Assembly: GCA_905182265.1 (NCBI GenBank)
Contig: CAJJAO010000019.1
Span: 62,001 to 126,000 of the forward strand
Origin: a gamma proteobacterium HTCC2207
GTDB lineage: Bacteria; Pseudomonadota; Gammaproteobacteria; Pseudomonadales; Porticoccaceae
Reading direction: 5' to 3'
DNA: 64,000 nucleotides
Shown here: one piece after another, positions 18,175 to 27,849 of the stretch
How positions within the stretch are numbered: the first letter of the stretch is position 1
Layout of the letters: every line of letters starts with the position of its first letter
Position numbers and translations under genes: made by a program
Notes under the pieces: model-generated
Databases searched by the model: none
The model's input: only the letters and a program-made list of their open reading frames with translations
Told to the model about the DNA's origin: nothing

Positions 18175-19353
18175 TTAAATCAGTTCAATAGCCATAGCAG
18201 TGGCTTCCCCACCGCCTATACATAGGCTGGCAATACCTTTCTTACCACCATGCTGCTGCAGTGCATGAATCAGGGTCACAATAATTCTTGAGCCACTGGC
18301 GCCAATAGGATGACCCAGCGCGCAGGCTCCGCCGTTGACGTTGAGCTTGTCGTGGGACATACCGATTTCATGAAGAGCTGCCATAGCAACTACAGCAAAG
18401 GCTTCGTTCACTTCCCATAGGTCAACATCATCCACCGTCCAGCCAACTCGCTCTAAGGTCTTTTTAATCGCTGTAACTGGGGCTGTGGTAAACCACTCTG
18501 GCTCTTGGGCGCTCTGGTCATAACCATGTATCAGCGCAATCGGCTTTAGGCCTCGGGCTTCGGCTTCGTCAGCCATCATTAATGTCAGAGCGGCCGCACC
18601 ATCGGAAATGGAGCTGGCATTGGCTGCGGTCACGGTGCCGTCTTTGGCAAAGGCCGGACGCAGCTGAGGGATTTTATCGGGGCGGGCATTGCCGGGCTGC
18701 TCGTCAGTATCGACAATAGTATCGCCGCGACGAGAGCTGATGGTGACTGGTGCAATTTCAGCGCTAAACAATCCCTGATCAATCGCAGCGTTGGCGCGAC
18801 GCAATGACTCGATGGCATAGGCATCTTGGTCTTCGCGACTAAATTTGTATTTGTTGGCACAGCTTTCGGCAAAGTTACCCATGGCGACACCCTGATAGGC
18901 GTCCTGTAGGCCGTCATACTGCATATGATCCAACATCTCGGCGCTGCCAAAGCGATAGCCCTGACGCCCCTGAGGAATCAGGTAGGGAGCGCGGCTCATG
19001 CTTTCCATGCCACCAGCAACAACGATCTTTGACTGGCCAGAACGCAGAGCATTGCCAGCCATCATGACCGACATCATTGCTGAGCCGCAGACTTTATTAA
19101 CCGTGGTGCAAGGCGTCGCCTTATTAATACCTGCCGCCAGAGCGGCCTGACGAGCCGGTGCCTGCCCTACTCCTGCGGACAGTACACAACCCATAATAAC
19201 TTCGTCGATTTCGTTACTATCTAGGCCTGCGCGCTCTAGCGCGGCAGCAATGGCAACGGCGCCTAAATCTGGGGATGCCACGGCAGAGAGGCTTCCCATC
19301 ATGCCGCCCATGGGCGTGCGCGCTGCGGATAAAATAGCGATAGCTTGAGACAT
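18175..19353 (-). CDS. Acetyl-CoA C-acetyltransferase (thiolase)
   Basis: 392 residues, typical for biosynthetic/degradative thiolase II. The acyl-accepting cysteine is in NKVCGSAMM (near 90). The C-terminal catalytic blocks are NVNGGACALGHPIGASGSR (His) and CIGGGEA (Cys). It interconverts two acetyl-CoA with acetoacetyl-CoA, or acts in fatty-acid or amino-acid breakdown. No other beta-oxidation or PHB gene is adjacent, so the pathway is open. Confidence 0.93.
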   Translation of the reverse strand: MSQAIAILSAARTPMGGMMGSLSAVASPDLGAVAIAAALERAGLDSNEIDEVIMGCVLSAGVGQAPARQAALAAGINKATPCTTVNKVCGSAMMSVMMAGNALRSGQSKIVVAGGMESMSRAPYLIPQGRQGYRFGSAEMLDHMQYDGLQDAYQGVAMGNFAESCANKYKFSREDQDAYAIESLRRANAAIDQGLFSAEIAPVTISSRRGDTIVDTDEQPGNARPDKIPQLRPAFAKDGTVTAANASSISDGAAALTLMMADEAEARGLKPIALIHGYDQSAQEPEWFTTAPVTAIKKTLERVGWTVDDVDLWEVNEAFAVVAMAALHEIGMSHDKLNVNGGACALGHPIGASGSRIIVTLIHALQQHGGKKGIASLCIGGGEATAMAIELI

Positions 19354-19387
19354 ATGACACTCCGTTCTAACGAATAGGGGAAAGGGG

Positions 19388-19843
19388 TTACTTAACCACT
19401 CGCAATGAGGGTTTAGGTTTAGGCTTTGACTTATCTTTGATTGGCGTCGATGTTTTCGCCGCTGCGCTTAAAAATGGCTTGGTGTTTTTGGGGGGCTTTG
19501 GCGGCGGATTATCGTCTGGGCTTTCGGGCTCAAACACCATGCCCTGGCCGTTTTCCTGTGCATAGATACCGATCACGGCTCCAACAGGAAGAAAGATATC
19601 AATGGGCATGCCACTAAAGCGGGTCGACAGCTGCACATACTCGTTATTAAGCTCGAAACTACTGACGGCGCGAGGCGCTATATTAAGAACAATTTGGCCA
19701 TCAGTCACAGAATCCTGAGGTACTTCTACCCCAGGATAATGGGCATCAACCACAATGTAAGGTGTGCAATCGTTATCCACTATCCAGTCAAAGAAAGCTC
19801 TCAGTAGGTAGGGGCGATTGGACCTCATTTTCATCTCTGCCAC
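19388..19843 (-). CDS. sspB: SspB, adaptor delivering ssrA-tagged proteins to ClpXP
   Basis: 151 residues. The substrate-binding domain (RPYLLRAFFDWIVDNDCTPYIVVDAHYPGVEVP ... GQIVLNIAPRAVSSFEL ... AVIGIYAQENGQGMVFEPE) matches SspB. A flexible Pro/Lys-rich tail ends in PKPSLRVVK, the ClpX-tethering peptide (E. coli ends LRVVK). The GTG at 19843 directly follows the sspA stop; an in-frame ATG is three codons later. smpB, the tagging partner, is elsewhere in the window (55743). Confidence 0.95.
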   Translation of the reverse strand: MAEMKMRSNRPYLLRAFFDWIVDNDCTPYIVVDAHYPGVEVPQDSVTDGQIVLNIAPRAVSSFELNNEYVQLSTRFSGMPIDIFLPVGAVIGIYAQENGQGMVFEPESPDDNPPPKPPKNTKPFLSAAAKTSTPIKDKSKPKPKPSLRVVK

Positions 19844-20464
19844 TTAAGCGCGGTATTCGCGCTCAAGATCGGTAAGACTTTCCTCAAAGGAAGGACGCTC
19901 GAAAAGTCGATCCATATAATCCAGTAAAGGCTTAACCTGGCGGTTGCTAGGCAATTCGATACCCAGTTGCGGTAAACGCCACAGCATGGGCGCTAGACAG
20001 CAATCAACCAGAGTAAATTCTTCACTCATAAAGTAAGACATTTCAGTAAAGATGCTAGCGATAGTAATGAGTGACTCGCGGAATTCTTTGCGGGCCGCTT
20101 CAGCTTTCTTGCTGTCTGGGCTGGCCAGAATAGTGTCGATCAATGTGCACCAGTCGCGCTCGATACGGTAAATCCATAAACGGCTTTGCGCGCGGGCTAC
20201 TGGGTAGACAGGCAGCAAAGGCGGATGCGGGAACCGCTCGTCGAGATATTCCATAACCACTTTGGACTCGTAAAGTGCCAGGTCGCGATCGACCAGTGTT
20301 GGCAGAGTCCCATAGGGGTTGGCTTCTAGAATCTCTTCAGTGACGGCGTTGGCTTCAATGTCTTCAATATCGACAGTGACACCTTTTTCAGCAAGTACAA
20401 TGCGTACTCGGTGACTGTACTGGCAAGTAGGATCTGAAAACAATGTCATCGATGATCTTCGCAC
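19844..20464 (-). CDS. sspA: SspA, stringent starvation protein A
   Basis: 206 residues with a glutathione-transferase fold: N-terminal thioredoxin-like part ([24 protein letters not shown]) and C-terminal helices. SspA binds RNA polymerase with sigma-70 and alters promoter choice in starvation and acid stress; it has no GST activity. The GTG at 20464 aligns with the E. coli residues just before MTLFS; ATG at 20449 is the alternative. The order petABC-sspA-sspB is standard in gammaproteobacteria. Confidence 0.93.
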   Translation of the reverse strand: MRRSSMTLFSDPTCQYSHRVRIVLAEKGVTVDIEDIEANAVTEEILEANPYGTLPTLVDRDLALYESKVVMEYLDERFPHPPLLPVYPVARAQSRLWIYRIERDWCTLIDTILASPDSKKAEAARKEFRESLITIASIFTEMSYFMSEEFTLVDCCLAPMLWRLPQLGIELPSNRQVKPLLDYMDRLFERPSFEESLTDLEREYRA

Positions 20465-20546
20465 AACAACCTCACAATTTTTTGTAGTTAGAGGGGCAGA
20501 TTATTCTGCCCCAAATTAGACCTTTACTAAGTTTGATAGAGCTTAC

Positions 20547-22583
20547 TTAGTGAATGCCTTTCCAGTACTCGCGGTTCAGAAGAACTGTGGGTACCAATAA
20601 TAGTAGCAAAAATAACACGACCATCTTGCCAATATGCTTGCGTTGCTCAGCCATAGGCTCGGCAATATAGGTTAAGAAGTTGACCAAGTCATAAACTGCC
20701 GTCTCGAACTCTTCTTCAGTCATGCTACCGGCTTTGTTTATCTCGTAGTTACCACAGGGGTTATCGAGAATATCTTCGCCAGTCATCAGGTCACGCTTAA
20801 TACCGCCGTTTGACGCCAATACTTGGCCCGGGGCGCATTCAGGTAAACCCTGAAGGTCGAGCAAGGCATGGGGCATGCCTACATCTTTGTAAACCTTGTT
20901 GTTCACACCCAATGGGCGTGTTGGGTCTGCATAGAAGTTAAGCAGGTAGGTGTAAACCCATTCTGGCTGACGGGCTCTTGCAACCAAAGTAAGGTCTGGA
21001 GGTGTAGCACCAAACCATTCTTTTGCCGCATCGGCTGGCATGGCAATGTTCATTAACTCGCCAATCTTCTGGCCAGTAAATACCATGTTGTCCATCATCA
21101 TCTGGTTAGGGATACCTATGTCATTGGCAACTCGTTCCCAGCGTGAGTATTTAAATGAGTGGCACCCCATGCAAAAATTTACTGCTAACTTAGCTCCGTT
21201 TTGTAACGAAGCGTCATTGGTCAGCTGCGCTTCAAATGGCTCGCAATCAATAGTGCCGCAATCGTGGCCGCTTTCTGCGCCCACTGCTTTGATCGGTATG
21301 ATTACCATTAAAGCGACTATAGCTACCGCACCCATACTCTTAATAAAGCCGATACCACCGTCCATCGTAATGCGTTCTGGCTCTGGCTTAGTCTTCTCTA
21401 TTCTGGTCCAGAAGTAGATACCAATGAAGTAGCTGAAGTACAGAACCGTACAGATCTGTGTCAACACAGTACGTGCTGCTGTGGGCGCTTTAACACCTAG
21501 GTAACCAAGGATAATAAATACCGCAGCCAGCATCAGGAGGGCAACGCGACTGAAGTTACCTTTGTAGCGTATGGAACGCACTGGGCTTCTGTCCAACCAA
21601 GGCAGAACAAACAAAATCGCAATGGCCGCTGCCATAGTGATAAAGCCACCTAACTTATCGGGAACCGCACGCAGCATCGAGTAGTAAGGAGTAAAGTACC
21701 AAACAGGTGCAATATGCTCTGGGGTCTTCAATGAGTTAGCAATTTCAAAATTGGCAAATTCAAGGAAGTAACCGCCCATTTCAGGCATAAAGAACAGCAC
21801 TGAACAGAAGGCAATCAGGAACACCACAATGGGCACCAGATCGTGAATCACGAAGTAAGGGTAGAACGGAATCCCGTCTATCGGATTGCCCTTCTTGTCT
21901 TTGTGAGTCTTTATGCTAACGCCGTCTGGGTTGTTAGAACCCACGTCATGCAAGGCGATAATGTGCATCACAATCAGAGCAATCAAGATAATCGGAATTG
22001 CCACAACGTGCAGAGACATAAAGCGATTGAGCGTAATACCTGAGATCAGGTAGTCACCACGAATCCACTGAACAATATCTTCGCCCACTACAGGGATGGC
22101 ACCAAACAAGCTAATAATCACCTGCGCGCCCCAGTAGGACATCTGGCCCCAAGGCAATACATAGCCTAGGAAGGCTTCTGCCATCAGCGCAACATAGATG
22201 GTCATTCCAAAGATCCACACTAGCTCGCGTGGGGCTTTGTAAGACCCGTACATCAAGCCACGGAACATATGCAGATAGACCACAAGGAAGAACGCAGACG
22301 CACCGGTACTGTGGGCGTAGCGGATAATCCAGCCGAGCTCTACATCACGCATGATGTACTCAACTGAAGCAAATGCTTGCTCAGCAGAACCCTGGTAGCT
22401 CATCAACAACCAAACACCAGTGACTAGCTGAATAACCAATACAACCATCGACAGTACGCCGAAGTAGTACCAGAAGTTAAAGTTTTTAGGCGCGTAATAC
22501 TCGGCCATATGTCGATTCCACTCACGCTTGAGTGTCGGCATACGCGAGTCTAGCCATGCGGCAAAGCCTGTTTCATTGCTCAT
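20547..22583 (-). CDS. petBC: Fused cytochrome b / cytochrome c1 of the bc1 complex
   Basis: One 678-residue frame covers both subunits. Residues 1-395 are cytochrome b, with haem ligands H91, H105, H192 and H207 and the Qo-site motif PVWY at 293-296 (Glu of the classic PEWY replaced). After a linker, residues 413-435 form a signal-peptide-like helix ending in AVGA. Cytochrome c1 follows, with the haem c site CMGCH at 471-475 and a C-terminal anchor helix (GKMVVLFLLLLLVPTVLL). Most gammaproteobacteria encode the two separately; a fused fbcH polyprotein, cleaved after export, is known from Bradyrhizobium. The start shares one base with the petA stop. Confidence 0.93.
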   Translation of the reverse strand: MSNETGFAAWLDSRMPTLKREWNRHMAEYYAPKNFNFWYYFGVLSMVVLVIQLVTGVWLLMSYQGSAEQAFASVEYIMRDVELGWIIRYAHSTGASAFFLVVYLHMFRGLMYGSYKAPRELVWIFGMTIYVALMAEAFLGYVLPWGQMSYWGAQVIISLFGAIPVVGEDIVQWIRGDYLISGITLNRFMSLHVVAIPIILIALIVMHIIALHDVGSNNPDGVSIKTHKDKKGNPIDGIPFYPYFVIHDLVPIVVFLIAFCSVLFFMPEMGGYFLEFANFEIANSLKTPEHIAPVWYFTPYYSMLRAVPDKLGGFITMAAAIAILFVLPWLDRSPVRSIRYKGNFSRVALLMLAAVFIILGYLGVKAPTAARTVLTQICTVLYFSYFIGIYFWTRIEKTKPEPERITMDGGIGFIKSMGAVAIVALMVIIPIKAVGAESGHDCGTIDCEPFEAQLTNDASLQNGAKLAVNFCMGCHSFKYSRWERVANDIGIPNQMMMDNMVFTGQKIGELMNIAMPADAAKEWFGATPPDLTLVARARQPEWVYTYLLNFYADPTRPLGVNNKVYKDVGMPHALLDLQGLPECAPGQVLASNGGIKRDLMTGEDILDNPCGNYEINKAGSMTEEEFETAVYDLVNFLTYIAEPMAEQRKHIGKMVVLFLLLLLVPTVLLNREYWKGIH

Positions 22584-23188
22584 TACGCAACCTCCGAATC
22601 TATACCAATAACCACAACGTCATCCGACTCATACACATGGGGCGGAACTTCGAGGTTGGTCGGCGCGGGAACACCGGCAAAAACACGACCAGACAGATCA
22701 AACTTAGAACCATGACAGGGACAGAAGAATCCACCCAACCATGAGTCACCGCCCAGATCCACTGCACCGACGTCAGGCCGATATATAGGCGCACAACCCA
22801 AGTGGGTGCACAACCCAACAAGAATCAAATATTCTTCTTTGCCAACCAAAGTGCGAGCTGAGCCAGCAACATAGTCTGGCTGAGAAGCACTGACAGAGTC
22901 TGCGTCACGCAGAATACTCGTGTCGATGGCATTGATTGCCGCAAGAGATTCAGCGTTGCGACGAACGATGTAGACTGGCTTACCACGCCATTCCACTACC
23001 ATGCGACCACCGACCTCTAACTTAGAAATATTTACTTTAACTGGGGCTCCAGCAGCTTTAGCTTTAGCGCTGGGCTGCCAGGATGAGACAAATGGTATTG
23101 CTGCACCAACTACACCTGCACCGCCCACTACCGAAGTAGCACCGAGTAGGAAATTGCGGCGGCTTTGGTTGACACCGTCATTAGTCAT
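22583..23188 (-). CDS. petA: Ubiquinol-cytochrome c reductase Rieske iron-sulfur subunit
   Basis: 201 residues. The twin-arginine-type leader is SRRNFLLGATSVVGGAGVVGA, then the membrane anchor. The cluster motifs CTHLGC and CPCHGS, each with Cys and His ligands, are intact. The subunit carries electrons from ubiquinol to cytochrome c1. It is first in the petA-petBC operon, followed by sspA-sspB. Confidence 0.96.
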   Translation of the reverse strand: MTNDGVNQSRRNFLLGATSVVGGAGVVGAAIPFVSSWQPSAKAKAAGAPVKVNISKLEVGGRMVVEWRGKPVYIVRRNAESLAAINAIDTSILRDADSVSASQPDYVAGSARTLVGKEEYLILVGLCTHLGCAPIYRPDVGAVDLGGDSWLGGFFCPCHGSKFDLSGRVFAGVPAPTNLEVPPHVYESDDVVVIGIDSEVA

Positions 23189-23333
23189 GACGCTCTCCCT
23201 CTAAACACAAAATTTGGATTCAATACACACGGAATGTGTGCAAATAAAAAAGGCGCTGCATAGTAACGGAAAGCGCTTTTTGACGCAATACGCTACTTGT
23301 TCACAAATAGGTTAACTTGTTGATTTTTAAGGA

Positions 23334-23364
23334 CAAAAAAAAGCCCGACCAATGGGTCGGGCTT
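23334..23364 (-). terminator. Intrinsic terminator of rplM-rpsI
   Basis: On the minus strand AAGCCCGACC, a 4-base loop, GGTCGGGCTT and then a T-run (stem arms at 23341-23350 and 23355-23364). It separates the ribosomal-protein pair from petA. Confidence 0.93.
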
Positions 23365-23381
23365 CTCTAATACAGCGTAGA

Positions 23382-23774
23382 TTAACGCTTGGAGAACTGC
23401 GGACGCTTACGCGCTTTATGCAGACCCACTTTCTTACGCTCTACCTGACGTGCATCACGAGTCAAAAAGCCCGCTTTGCGCAGTGAAGGTCGCAAGTTTT
23501 CATCGTACTGAAGCAGTGCACGGGAAATACCGTGACGGATTGCGCCGGCCTGACCAAAGTTACCGCCGCCAGCGACAGTAATATTGAGATCAAACTTCTC
23601 AACCATATCGACAATGCCGAATGGCTGGCGAACGATCATTCGCGCTACTTCACGACCGAAGTAGACTTCGATTGCACGATCGTTGATGGTGATCTTTCCG
23701 CTTCCAGCTGTCATGAAAACGCGAGCTGCTGAAGTCTTTCGACGTCCAGTGCCATAAAATTGAGTGTCTGCCAT
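23382..23774 (-). CDS. rpsI: 30S ribosomal protein S9
   Basis: 130 residues, the usual size. The N-terminus [14 protein letters not shown] and the basic tail [11 protein letters not shown], which reaches into the P-site tRNA anticodon region, are both intact. It follows rplM by 12 bases, the universal rplM-rpsI pair. Confidence 0.99.
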   Translation of the reverse strand: MADTQFYGTGRRKTSAARVFMTAGSGKITINDRAIEVYFGREVARMIVRQPFGIVDMVEKFDLNITVAGGGNFGQAGAIRHGISRALLQYDENLRPSLRKAGFLTRDARQVERKKVGLHKARKRPQFSKR

Positions 23775-23786
23775 AATCGCTTTCCG

Positions 23787-24215
23787 TTACAGTTCGAGTG
23801 TTTGAGGCTGCTGCGCAGTGTGAGGATGATTCACGCCGGCATAGACCTTCAACTTTCTAAACATTTCTCGGCCCAGAGGACCGCGCGGTAACATTCCCTT
23901 AACCGCTGACTGGATAACACGCTCGGGCGCTTTATCAATCAACTTTTCAAAAGTAATGTCTTTAATTCCACCGGGGTAACCCGTGTGAGAATAATAAATT
24001 TTGCCCTTAGCCTTATTACCAGTAACGGTAATTTTCTCAGCGTTAACAATAACGATGTAATCACCGGTATCAACGTGAGGAGTAAACTCTGGCTTGTGCT
24101 TGCCACGTAGACGTGACGCAACTTCTGTCGCTAAACGACCGAGGGTTTTGCCCTCTGCATCTACTACGTACCAGTCGCGTTCGACTGTTTCTGCTTTTGC
24201 GCTATATGTTTTCAT
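23787..24215 (-). CDS. rplM: 50S ribosomal protein L13
   Basis: 142 residues starting [20 protein letters not shown], exactly the family N-terminus. The frame is open a further 19 codons upstream to 24272, but those residues do not belong to L13. Conserved [22 protein letters not shown] and MLPRGPLGR are present. In E. coli L13 represses its own mRNA. Confidence 0.99.
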   Translation of the reverse strand: MKTYSAKAETVERDWYVVDAEGKTLGRLATEVASRLRGKHKPEFTPHVDTGDYIVIVNAEKITVTGNKAKGKIYYSHTGYPGGIKDITFEKLIDKAPERVIQSAVKGMLPRGPLGREMFRKLKVYAGVNHPHTAQQPQTLEL

Positions 24216-24327
24216 CTTATCCTGCCTGGCATTTGGGGGATCCCAAAAAAGGGTGCGAATTGTAATGACCACCGCGATCTATTACAAGGCCTGTTTACAG
24301 CTAAATCTAACTTTTTTGCCCTAGGAT

Positions 24328-25437
24328 TTACGGGCGGTGTGGGCGAGCCAGATATTCGCGGCTCTGCATCTCCAAAAGGCGGCTCTGGGTGCGGGCAAAT
24401 TCAAACTTTAAACGATCACCAGAATACAGTGACGGCAAGGGATTAGCGGCAGTTATGGCCAATTTAACGCTGCGATCATAAAATTCATCGACCAGATTAA
24501 TAAAGCGTCGTGCCGCATCCTCATTACTAACGCCGAGGGTCGGAATATTACTGATCATTACTGCATGAAACTCTCGGGCTATATCAATATAGTCATTTTG
24601 ACTGCGCGGCCCTTCGCAGATCGCCTTGAAATCGAACCACACAATATCCTCAGCCAAGACCAAAACAGGAATCGGTCGACCCTCTACATCTAGATCGACC
24701 GCCCATTTAATTTCACCCTCTACCGGCACCAAACTATCGAAGGTTGCCTGAATTGCCACATCGGCTTCGACCCCCAGAGGCGAATGGTAGAGCTCGGCTT
24801 TTTCAAGAGCGCGGAGGCGATGATCAGTGCCGCCGTCAACATTGACCACAGCACAGTATTTATTAAGCAGAGCAATGGCCGGTAAGAATCGCTGGCGCTG
24901 CAAACCGTTAAGGTAGAGTTGATCGGGAATAATATTGGATGTGGCCACCAGGCAGACACCGCGGGCAAACAATGCCTCTAGCAGAAGACCCAAAATCATG
25001 GCGTCGGTAATATCGCTGACGAAAAACTCATCAAAGCAAATAATGCAGGTTTCACCCGCTATTTTGTCCGCCACAAGTTCTAGGGGATTCGCCTGACCTT
25101 TATAGGTTTTTAAATCTTGGTGAACACGTCGCATAAAACGGTGAAAGTGCACGCGCATTTTGCGTTCAAAGGGCAGGCTCTCGTAAAAATTGTCCATCAG
25201 ATAAGTCTTGCCGCGACCCACTCCACCCCAGAAATACAGGCCCTGCTCTGGCTCTGGCGTTGATTGAGAAAATCTTTTTAGCATGGCACCCAATATGCCA
25301 GCCCCCGGCTTGCTGTGCTGCGCCACCAAACGATGGTGCAACGCTTCGAGGTGCTCTACAGCCTGCGCTTGAGAGGCGTCGGCAACAAAGCCTTCACGGC
25401 TGAGGTCTTTGAGGTAGCGGGCTTTTGGGGTCGACAT
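24328..25437 (-). CDS. zapE: ZapE, AAA+-like division ATPase (AFG1 family)
   Basis: 369 residues with Walker A GGVGRGKTYLMD and Walker B IICFDEFFVSD, typical of the AFG1/ZapE family. ZapE associates with FtsZ at late division and is needed under stress in E. coli. I place the start at 25437 (MSTPKARYLKDL) because the family begins shortly before this block; the frame extends 21 codons upstream without homology. It sits divergent from yhcB, as in enterics. Confidence 0.92.
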   Translation of the reverse strand: MSTPKARYLKDLSREGFVADASQAQAVEHLEALHHRLVAQHSKPGAGILGAMLKRFSQSTPEPEQGLYFWGGVGRGKTYLMDNFYESLPFERKMRVHFHRFMRRVHQDLKTYKGQANPLELVADKIAGETCIICFDEFFVSDITDAMILGLLLEALFARGVCLVATSNIIPDQLYLNGLQRQRFLPAIALLNKYCAVVNVDGGTDHRLRALEKAELYHSPLGVEADVAIQATFDSLVPVEGEIKWAVDLDVEGRPIPVLVLAEDIVWFDFKAICEGPRSQNDYIDIAREFHAVMISNIPTLGVSNEDAARRFINLVDEFYDRSVKLAITAANPLPSLYSGDRLKFEFARTQSRLLEMQSREYLARPHRP

Positions 25438-25599
25438 AAACAGGTAACTACTGATTTGGTAAACGGAACTGTAACCAGCAAATAAGTCGGTGACAACCAA
25501 AACTCTGCGGCACCAACTGTTATCTTTTGCGTTATAATCATGCCAACGGCCAGTTAAAACCTATTTAGGGTCGCTAACAATACAGACGGGGGCATTACA

Positions 25600-26121
25600 T
25601 TGATCACATTGACCATGATACTTATTGCAGCGGCGTTCTTTTTGATCGGCGCCGGTATCGGGCATCTCTATTCACGTAAATCAGGCACCAGTGACTCTTC
25701 GGTGCACGATCTAGAGAAGCGACTTGAGCACAGCGAACAGCAGCTAAAGCGCTACCAGCAGGAAGTCACAGAGCATTTTGTGACGGTTTCCCACCTCACC
25801 ACTAATATGGCCCAGAGCTACCGTCAGATTCATGAGCATTTGGCTACTAGCGCAATTCGTCTTGCCAGCCCTGAAATTGGTCGGCAACTGCTTAAAGCGG
25901 GCGGCTCAGAGCTGTCTCTGGTTGACGAGGACGGTAACCCTTTGATTAGTGCAGAAGATATACATCCGCCGCGAGACTACGCTCCAAAGGTGCCTGGTGG
26001 CATCCTCAGTGAAGAATATGGCCTTGATGATAACGACCTCAGCAAGGGTCAACCCGATGCGGCTAACACCTCTGATGATGAAGACGAAGATGATAGCGAC
26101 CCTACTCACAACGTCAGCTAA
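25600..26121 (+). CDS. zapG: YhcB/ZapG, DUF1043 envelope-division membrane protein
   Basis: 173 residues: one N-terminal membrane helix (LTMILIAAAFFLIGAGIGHLYSR), a coiled coil at about 38-60 (LEKRLEHSEQQLKRYQQEVTEHFVTVSHLTTNMAQSYRQIHEHLA), then a low-complexity acidic tail (DDEDEDDSDP). YhcB links cell division and envelope growth. The TTG at 25600 is preceded by GGGGG at ribosome-binding distance; ATG at 25615 is the alternative. Confidence 0.88.
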   Translation: MITLTMILIAAAFFLIGAGIGHLYSRKSGTSDSSVHDLEKRLEHSEQQLKRYQQEVTEHFVTVSHLTTNMAQSYRQIHEHLATSAIRLASPEIGRQLLKAGGSELSLVDEDGNPLISAEDIHPPRDYAPKVPGGILSEEYGLDDNDLSKGQPDAANTSDDEDEDDSDPTHNVS

Positions 26122-26185
26122 ACTCTTAACGTCATCAAGAGAGAAATAGCCTAAACAATAAAGCCGGCAGACAGGGAGGTTTGCT

Positions 26186-26998
26186 ATGCACCGTGCAACC
26201 TTTCGCCGCCAATTGAGCAGCCTTGCCTATTTTCTCTTAGCCAGGCTTTCCAAAAATAGGCGTCCAATAGCCAGGCTTCCCAATAATTTCTCTCTCGGGG
26301 CCTCAGTCCCCAGCGAATGCGCTACCTGCAGGGAGCACCTGCAATACCCTAATCACTGCCTGTGCAATGGCTGTATTCAAACTCTGCCCCGACTCGACAC
26401 ACATTGCTCCCAGTGCGCCATACCGCTAGCTAGCAACTCACTGTGCGCTAATTGTCAAAAGCAACCTCCTGCTTTTCGACGTTGCATCGCCGCCTTTGAG
26501 TATCAGCAACCGATCAGCACCATGATTAAACGCATTAAAACAGACCCCCACGCCCCCGAACTTAAGCAGCTATCTGATTTGCTGGCTGACACTATCTTGG
26601 CAAATTACGGCCCAGACGGGCTGCCAGATATTATTATTCCCGTGCCACTTCACTGGATTAAACAGCTGCGTCGAGGCTTTAACCAGAGCCAAGGCATAAG
26701 CCAGCTACTAAGCAGCAAATTGCCCGGCAGCAATATTCAAGGCCATTACCTAACCCGCACAGCCCGCGGTCCTGCACAGCATTTACAGGGCAGAAAACAA
26801 CGCCTGAAGGGCATGACAGGGGCTTTTAAAATGCGCGAAAATCAAAATATTACGGGCCGCTCAGTGGCATTAGTGGATGACGTTGTCACAACTGGAGCAA
26901 CAGCCAATGCCGCGGCTAAAACCCTGTTGGCGGCAGGCGCAAACTCAGTGGATATATGGTGTATAGCAAGAACAGGCTGGCTTATTAACCCAGCCTAA
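26186..26998 (+). CDS. ComF/GntX family phosphoribosyltransferase-like protein
   Basis: 270 residues. An N-terminal double zinc-knuckle (CATC...CNGC...CSQC...CANC, residues about 45-95) precedes a type I PRTase domain with the PRPP loop VALVDDVVTTGATA. ComF supports DNA uptake in competent bacteria; the function of GntX-type members is less defined. The first 40 residues are unlike the family and contain a 30-base direct repeat, so the true start could lie further in, near the first CxxC. Confidence 0.85.
   Translation: MHRATFRRQLSSLAYFLLARLSKNRRPIARLPNNFSLGASVPSECATCREHLQYPNHCLCNGCIQTLPRLDTHCSQCAIPLASNSLCANCQKQPPAFRRCIAAFEYQQPISTMIKRIKTDPHAPELKQLSDLLADTILANYGPDGLPDIIIPVPLHWIKQLRRGFNQSQGISQLLSSKLPGSNIQGHYLTRTARGPAQHLQGRKQRLKGMTGAFKMRENQNITGRSVALVDDVVTTGATANAAAKTLLAAGANSVDIWCIARTGWLINPA
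26238..26297. repeat. 30-base imperfect direct repeat in the 5' end of comF
   Basis: TAGCCAGGCTTTCCAAAAAT at 26238 and TAGCCAGGCTTCCCAATAAT at 26268, 30 bases apart. The period keeps the reading frame and gives LARLSKNRRPI/IARLPNNFSL. Either this is coding, or comF starts further downstream and this is another intergenic array. Confidence 0.75.
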
Positions 26999-27043
26999 TC
27001 CAATATAGACTCATCTCTTTAGCCAATGTAATAAATAGCGATT

Positions 27044-27841
27044 ATGAATTCTCAAGATAGCCCATTAGCGACAAAGGTCTGGCAGAATATTGTCAGTGAA
27101 GCCAAGCAGGCCGCAACTGGCGAGCCTGTACTCGCAACCTTTTTACAGATGACCATTCTCGACTGGGACAGCCTGGCTCAGGCTCTGAGCTATCACCTAT
27201 CCAATAAACTAGCCGATAGTTCGACGCCAGTTCCGATGCTGCTCGGCATTATGAACGAGGCGTTTGCAGACCCTGAGACCATTCAAGCGGTAGCGAGAGA
27301 CATTCAAGCCACAGTCGATCGAGATTCGGCCTGTGATCTCTACAGCTCGCCATTTCTCTACTTCAAAGGTTTTTTAGCCTTGCAGGCTTACCGAGTCGCC
27401 CATCACCTGTGGCTGCGAGGAAGTCGCTCCATGGCAATGCTCATTCAATATCGAATCTCGTTGGTCTTTGCGGTGGATATTCACCCCGCTGCCGTGATTG
27501 GGTCAGGGGTGATGATAGATCACGCCACCGGGCTGGTTATCGGTGAAACTGCCGTGGTTGAAGACTGCGTTTCCATTATGCAGTCTGTGACCCTAGGCGG
27601 CACAGGTAAAGAGAGCGGCGATCGCCACCCAAAAATTCGCTGCGGCGTGCTGTTGGGCCCTGGGGCAAAGATTCTGGGAAATATTGAAATTGGTGAAGGT
27701 GCTATGGTCGCGGCTTCTAGTGTTGTTTTAAAACCGGTGGCCGCTCATGCTATTGTCGCTGGCGTGCCCGCCACTGTGGTCGGCCACACCCAAACCGATG
27801 AGCCCTCAAAGGTTATGGACCATTATTTTAAATGCAGCTAA
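27044..27841 (+). CDS. cysE: Serine O-acetyltransferase, copy 1
   Basis: 265 residues. N-terminal helical domain, then a left-handed beta-helix of hexapeptide repeats. Active-site residues are conserved in VDIHPAA...MIDHATGLVIGETAVV (catalytic His and Asp) and GDRHPKI. It makes O-acetylserine for cysteine synthesis. A second, distinct cysE lies at 35438-36268. Its C-terminus ends in KCS, unlike the extended tail of copy 2. Confidence 0.93.
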   Translation: MNSQDSPLATKVWQNIVSEAKQAATGEPVLATFLQMTILDWDSLAQALSYHLSNKLADSSTPVPMLLGIMNEAFADPETIQAVARDIQATVDRDSACDLYSSPFLYFKGFLALQAYRVAHHLWLRGSRSMAMLIQYRISLVFAVDIHPAAVIGSGVMIDHATGLVIGETAVVEDCVSIMQSVTLGGTGKESGDRHPKIRCGVLLGPGAKILGNIEIGEGAMVAASSVVLKPVAAHAIVAGVPATVVGHTQTDEPSKVMDHYFKCS

Positions 27842-27849
27842 AAAAGCGA

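Noticed and set aside
23230..23280. Terminator between petA and the ribosomal genes (AAAAAGGCGCT ... AGCGCTTTTT)
   Set aside because: The arms pair only with a bulge and a long loop, and it lies upstream of petA, so it was not called.
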